Origin: Flavobacterium sp. CBA20B-1
GTDB taxonomy: Bacteria > Bacteroidota > Bacteroidia > Flavobacteriales > Flavobacteriaceae
DNA: 64,000 nucleotides
Assembly (NCBI RefSeq): GCF_028473145.1
Contig: NZ_CP092370.1
Location: 496,001-560,000, forward strand
Reading direction: 5' to 3'
Of the stretch, positions 60,802-64,000 are shown piece after piece. The notes under the pieces were generated by a model, which saw only the letters and a program-made list of their open reading frames with translations, searched no databases and was not told the DNA's origin. A program made the translations under genes and the position numbers. Within the stretch, counting starts at the first letter, position 1; every line of letters starts with the position of its first letter.

Positions 60802-61491
60802 TTATATAGTTGATAGTGTTGCCACATATTTATCAATATACCATTCTTTTTCTTTTGATTTATATTGTTGAATATACCGCGGATGCTCTAGAACAGTAAT
60901 TTTTTTAAACAAATGGGCTTCATTGTTAATTTCATGAATAAATGTAGCATTTTTAATACCTAAAACAAAAACTTCTTCACTATTTAATCCCAATGAAATG
61001 TGTTTTTTTAAGCAAGAAACCATAAAATTTTTTACATTTTTGAAAAGATTTTTATCATCGTAATAATTGGCATTCACCCAATTATTTGATTTGTTCTGCC
61101 GAATAATGGCCAACGGAAAAGGAGAGTTTATATAAAAATTACGGTAAAAAGCATCAGCACCGCCAAAAGCTTCGATCACATCATATAGAAAAACCGAAGA
61201 AATTTCATGAGTGTGTGCCGATTTCATTTGAATGCCACAAACGCTTTCTAATCGTTTTGTATCTGTAAATGGCACACCAGTGACACCCGCACCATGCCGG
61301 CTTGGGTTAATACCAATAATAAATTTTCGTTGGTTGGTGTCGTTGTAGTATTTTTCATAAAACTGTTGCATCACCACCAACGTTTCCGGGTTGCTATGAT
61401 ATGGGTTCAATACCTGAAACCCATTGGGCAACAAACCCTTATATGCAATTTTTTTATTAAAAGCTATGATTTTTTCGGCAAATTGTTCCAT
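60802..61491 (-). CDS. SMUG2-type uracil-DNA glycosylase family protein
   Basis: 229 aa. FIIGINPSRHGAGVTGVPFT (the family-4-like GINPG loop with Asn), YINSPFPLAI, and ITVLEHPRYIQQYK (HPR near the C-terminus, catalytic His position) agree with the SMUG2 branch of uracil-DNA glycosylases. Would start base-excision repair by removing uracil or other deaminated bases. Upstream small gene in the same direction. Confidence 0.82.
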   Translation of the reverse strand: MEQFAEKIIAFNKKIAYKGLLPNGFQVLNPYHSNPETLVVMQQFYEKYYNDTNQRKFIIGINPSRHGAGVTGVPFTDTKRLESVCGIQMKSAHTHEISSVFLYDVIEAFGGADAFYRNFYINSPFPLAIIRQNKSNNWVNANYYDDKNLFKNVKNFMVSCLKKHISLGLNSEEVFVLGIKNATFIHEINNEAHLFKKITVLEHPRYIQQYKSKEKEWYIDKYVATLSTI

Positions 61492-61520
61492 TTGAAGTGC
61501 TACTTTCTGCTATTAAACCT

Positions 61521-61829
61521 CTAATTGTTAATCAATAAAAATTCTTCAAAAGTGATTTCTTCTGTGTTTATTAAGTGATGAAAAAAGTATTCTAATTTAA
61601 ACTTTGCTCCATGTGTATTGGGCTCTAAAAATCCTTTTTTATTGTACGTTTTTTCAAAAGCTGCTTTCTGGAATGATTTAATTACGATTTTGGAATTGTG
61701 AAAGTATTTTAAATTTTGAATGCGGTTAAACAAAGTTTCTAAACAAATTCCTTCCTTTTTAATTTCATCAAACAGCGCATCTAAGTCAGTGATGGCGGTT
61801 GCGGCTGCTATTGGATTTTTTCTTGGCAT
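61521..61829 (-). CDS. Small protein of unknown function
   Basis: 102 aa, soluble, mostly helical (MPRKNPIAAATAITDLDALF). I do not recognise a family. Same strand as SMUG2-like and DUF1801 genes and 29 bp upstream of the former. Codon use resembles neighbours. Confidence 0.5.
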   Translation of the reverse strand: MPRKNPIAAATAITDLDALFDEIKKEGICLETLFNRIQNLKYFHNSKIVIKSFQKAAFEKTYNKKGFLEPNTHGAKFKLEYFFHHLINTEEITFEEFLLINN

Positions 61830-61931
61830 ATATCAAACATCATTAAGGAAATTAAAAAGTAGTTTTTTTAATTTCTTTAAAGGTACGCCTAATTATCTTA
61901 CCAAATTCATTTTTAACGTATTGATTTTCTG

Positions 61932-62543
61932 CTAGTCATATTGCTGATACGAACCACATTTTATCAAAAAATTTCCGTAATAAGGTGCTGTTAGGTTCGA
62001 AATAATAACTCCTTTCGATGTAGAAGCATGCACAAACATGTTGTTTTGTAAATAAATTCCTACATGGTTTACAACGCCCGTGTTTCCAAACGAGAAGAAC
62101 ACTAAATCGCCTTCTTTTAAATCTTTGGTGTATTTTCGTTTCACATTTGCAGCAATATCCTTTGAAACTCTTGGAAGTTGTAGATTATACACTTCTTTAT
62201 ACAACAAATTGGTGAAACCCGAACAATCGACTCCTCTTTTGGAAATACCACCAAATTGATAAGGCGTGCCGTACCAATCAATAATAAATTGATACAGACT
62301 TTTGTTTTTTAAACTACTCGTGCTAACGTCTAACAATGTGCTAATTTCTTCTAAACTAGCGGGTTTTGAAACAGTTTTATTGGTTTTTACAACTTCTTTT
62401 TTATTGTTTTTTTCTTGGTTGTATTTATCGCGCCAATCTGTTTTTGATTTGCAGGAAAAGGCAGCCATCGTTAAAAAACAAATTAAGATGTATTTTGATA
62501 TGAAAAAAACCGGAATGCTCCGGTTTTGTATGTTATTCATCAT
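61932..62543 (-). CDS. NlpC/P60 (C40) peptidase lipoprotein
   Basis: About 203 aa. Catalytic Cys in GVDCSGFTNLLY, His in VVNHVGIYLQNNMFVH, and the polar third residue downstream; lipobox TMAAFSC. It would cut peptidoglycan stem peptides. The start is unclear: the only upstream ATGs (62543/62540) overlap the DUF349 stop, and a canonical terminator (62503-62525) lies inside codons 7-14. Without it the next ATG (MAAFSC) would cut off the signal sequence. Translation may depend on read-through from the DUF349 message or use a rare start codon. Confidence 0.82.
   Translation of the reverse strand: MMNNIQNRSIPVFFISKYILICFLTMAAFSCKSKTDWRDKYNQEKNNKKEVVKTNKTVSKPASLEEISTLLDVSTSSLKNKSLYQFIIDWYGTPYQFGGISKRGVDCSGFTNLLYKEVYNLQLPRVSKDIAANVKRKYTKDLKEGDLVFFSFGNTGVVNHVGIYLQNNMFVHASTSKGVIISNLTAPYYGNFLIKCGSYQQYD
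62503..62525 (-). terminator. Terminator-like hairpin inside the 5' end of the NlpC/P60 gene
   Basis: Minus strand AACCGGA-GCAT-TCCGGTT then seven T's. It begins 8 bp after the DUF349 stop. The hairpin doubles as coding sequence for the start of the C40 protein if ATG 62543/62540 is used. Confidence 0.75.
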
Positions 62544-64000
62544 TTTTAGGGATGTTTTTTAATTGATCCAACTTCTCTTTCCAAAGATTCAATTCATCTT
62601 TGTGGCGGTCAATGTTTTTATTGATTTCTTTTACCAGAGGATTATCTGCTTTTGCATTTGAAATAAATTGCACATTGTTTTCTAACTGAAAAATTTCCGA
62701 ACGAATTTCTTCTATCTTTCGTTGCACAAAAATGGTTTCGTTTTGCAAGCGGCGGTTGTCGTTGTTTTCAATTAAATGCTCAATTTTATTGTTGAATTTC
62801 ACCAATTCCGCTTCTTTTTTAGAAAGACTAAGTTTGTCAAACAAAGCGTCTAAAATTTTATTGAATTTGCCTTCAATATGTCTTCGGGTTTGTGGTACCA
62901 CTCCTAAACTTTTCCAGTTTTCAATATGGGCTTTAATACCGTCTAAATCGGTTTTGTGATCGCCTGTCAACTGAAAATCTTTTAAACTTTCTAAATATTC
63001 TTTTTTCTTGTGAAAATTTTCCATTTCTGCTTCTATCTCCTTGCTGCGTTCGGCATGCAAACGATCAAAGTACGCATTACAGGTTTGTTTAAATTCTTTC
63101 CACAAGCTATCTGAAAACTTTCTTGGCACATGCCCAATGTGTTTCCATTCTTCTTGTATTTTTTTCATCAAAGGAGTAACCGTTTCAAAATCAGAACTTT
63201 CATTCAAAGCTTTTGCTTGTTCCACCAATGCTTGTTTTTTAGCAAGATTGTCTTGCTGTTCTTTCTTAATGTCTTTATAAAAATTATTTTTTAAAACATT
63301 AAAATTGCGTGTGGCATTTTTGAAAGCGGTCCAAGTTTCTTCACTTTGTTCAGCAGGAACTCTACCAGTATTAAAGAATTTTGTTCGCAATTCTTCGATT
63401 TCTTTAATGCCGTTTTGCCAATCGTTGTGTGAGTGGAACGATTTAGTCGCAATTTGTTCAATAGCAGCTATTAATTCCTTTTTTTGTTCTAAATTTTGTT
63501 CTTCACGTTGGCGAATTTCATTTTGCAACATTTCTCGTTTATTGTGCAATTCTTTTGTGATGTTGCTGAAATTATGCCAGATTTCTTCGCGGTATTCTTT
63601 TGCTACCGGTCCAATTTCTTCTTTCCAAACGCGGTGCAAAGTCTGCAATTCTCTAAAAGCTTTTCGAATGTCTTTTTCATGAATTAACAACGAAGCACGT
63701 TCTATTAATTTTTGTTTTTGTTCTAAATTGTTTTTAAAATCTAAATCACGTGCCTCACGGTCCATGTGCAATTGATCGTAAAAACGTTCCAAATGAAAAT
63801 GGAAATTATTCCAAACGTGGTTATAATTGTCTTTGGGAATAGAACCCGCATTGCGCCAACGTTCACGCAACTGATTAATATCTTTTAAAGCAGCATTATA
63901 GTTATCGGTGTTTTCTACTAAATCTTTTAATTCTTCGATAATTTGGTTGCGTTCTGCCAAATTTTTCTTTAATTGATCTTGTATCGATTTAAAATGTTTG
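62533..64000 (-). CDS. DUF349 domain protein (5' end beyond window)
   Basis: At least 489 codons; the frame is open to the right edge, so the true start is outside the window. Contains repeated ~75-residue helical units with the pattern LRERWRNAGSIPKDNYNHVW, LHRVWKEEIGPVAKEYREEI, EEWKHIGHVPRKFSDSLWKE and NWKSLGVVPQTRRHIEGKFN, the DUF349 repeat (at least five copies), and a C-terminal coiled coil. The family forms long helical rods; function unknown. Confidence 0.9.
   Translation of the reverse strand, partial: KHFKSIQDQLKKNLAERNQIIEELKDLVENTDNYNAALKDINQLRERWRNAGSIPKDNYNHVWNNFHFHLERFYDQLHMDREARDLDFKNNLEQKQKLIERASLLIHEKDIRKAFRELQTLHRVWKEEIGPVAKEYREEIWHNFSNITKELHNKREMLQNEIRQREEQNLEQKKELIAAIEQIATKSFHSHNDWQNGIKEIEELRTKFFNTGRVPAEQSEETWTAFKNATRNFNVLKNNFYKDIKKEQQDNLAKKQALVEQAKALNESSDFETVTPLMKKIQEEWKHIGHVPRKFSDSLWKEFKQTCNAYFDRLHAERSKEIEAEMENFHKKKEYLESLKDFQLTGDHKTDLDGIKAHIENWKSLGVVPQTRRHIEGKFNKILDALFDKLSLSKKEAELVKFNNKIEHLIENNDNRRLQNETIFVQRKIEEIRSEIFQLENNVQFISNAKADNPLVKEINKNIDRHKDELNLWKEKLDQLKNIPKNDE

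Noticed and set aside
62302..62562. Plus-strand 86-codon frame opposite the NlpC/P60 gene start
   Set aside because: Shadow frame; the hairpin at 62503-62525 explains the conserved-looking sequence.

Overview
The window is about 64 kb of an AT-rich Bacteroidota chromosome, almost certainly Flavobacteriaceae (a Flavobacterium/Myroides-type genome). The grounds are the families present (type B L31, BT_3928 protein, DUF4199, DUF3810, DUF5606, CAL67264 small membrane protein, NDH-2), lipoproteins with short signals ending in Cys, hardly any Shine-Dalgarno sequences, and many copies of the Bacteroidota -7 promoter box TAnnTTTG. No rRNA or tRNA gene was seen. Genes are dense on both strands, most of it housekeeping core.

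Layout. 0-10 kb: phosphosugar mutase, a GT2/DUF4199 pair, rpmE2, a GlmU-like protein, a BamA/TamA-like outer-membrane protein, a NUDIX hydrolase, a PlsC-type acyltransferase. 10.4-13.3 kb: an AT-rich restriction-modification cassette (C5 methyltransferase, 107-aa unknown, putative endonuclease). 13.5-17.6 kb: operon DUF1599 / BT_3928 / ABC permease / TlpA-like / tpiA, divergent from folP. 19.3-19.7 kb and 26.6-27.3 kb: two 13-bp tandem-repeat arrays of one family, each preceded by the same 16-bp leader. 19.7-32.3 kb: rlmH, tRNA-binding protein, nadC, YihY, priA, a CDGSH protein, a FUSC transporter, def, mazG. 32.3-34.1 kb: an IS1182-type insertion sequence fitted between two stop codons. 34.1-44.9 kb: NDH-2, pepD, kdsA, and a polyphosphate operon (SixA-like, ppk1, Ppx/GppA). 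45-52.5 kb: GT2, lipoproteins, holA, serC, an MBL hydrolase. 52.6-57.9 kb: a metal/oxyanion island (arsR, DUF6428, arsenate reductase-like phosphatase, ACR3, ChrA, and SulP just upstream). 58-64 kb: fatty-acid-hydroxylase-type membrane enzyme, a likely non-coding RNA, DUF421, DUF1801, SMUG2-like glycosylase, NlpC/P60 lipoprotein, and a DUF349 gene that runs off the right edge.

The strongest unexplained signals are: (1) a stand-alone ~121-nt RNA on the minus strand (59193-59313) with its own -7 box, an 8-nt U-run and two interleaved perfect helices (pseudoknot order); (2) the leader-plus-13-mer repeat elements downstream of rlmH and priA; (3) a duplicated 16-bp operator overlapping the -7 boxes of arsR and the arsenic operon; (4) several TAnnTTTG boxes exactly 4 nt before an ATG, suggesting leaderless mRNAs; (5) a terminator hairpin lying inside the apparent 5' end of the NlpC/P60 gene. 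All functional names are from motif and family recognition by eye; no database search was run.
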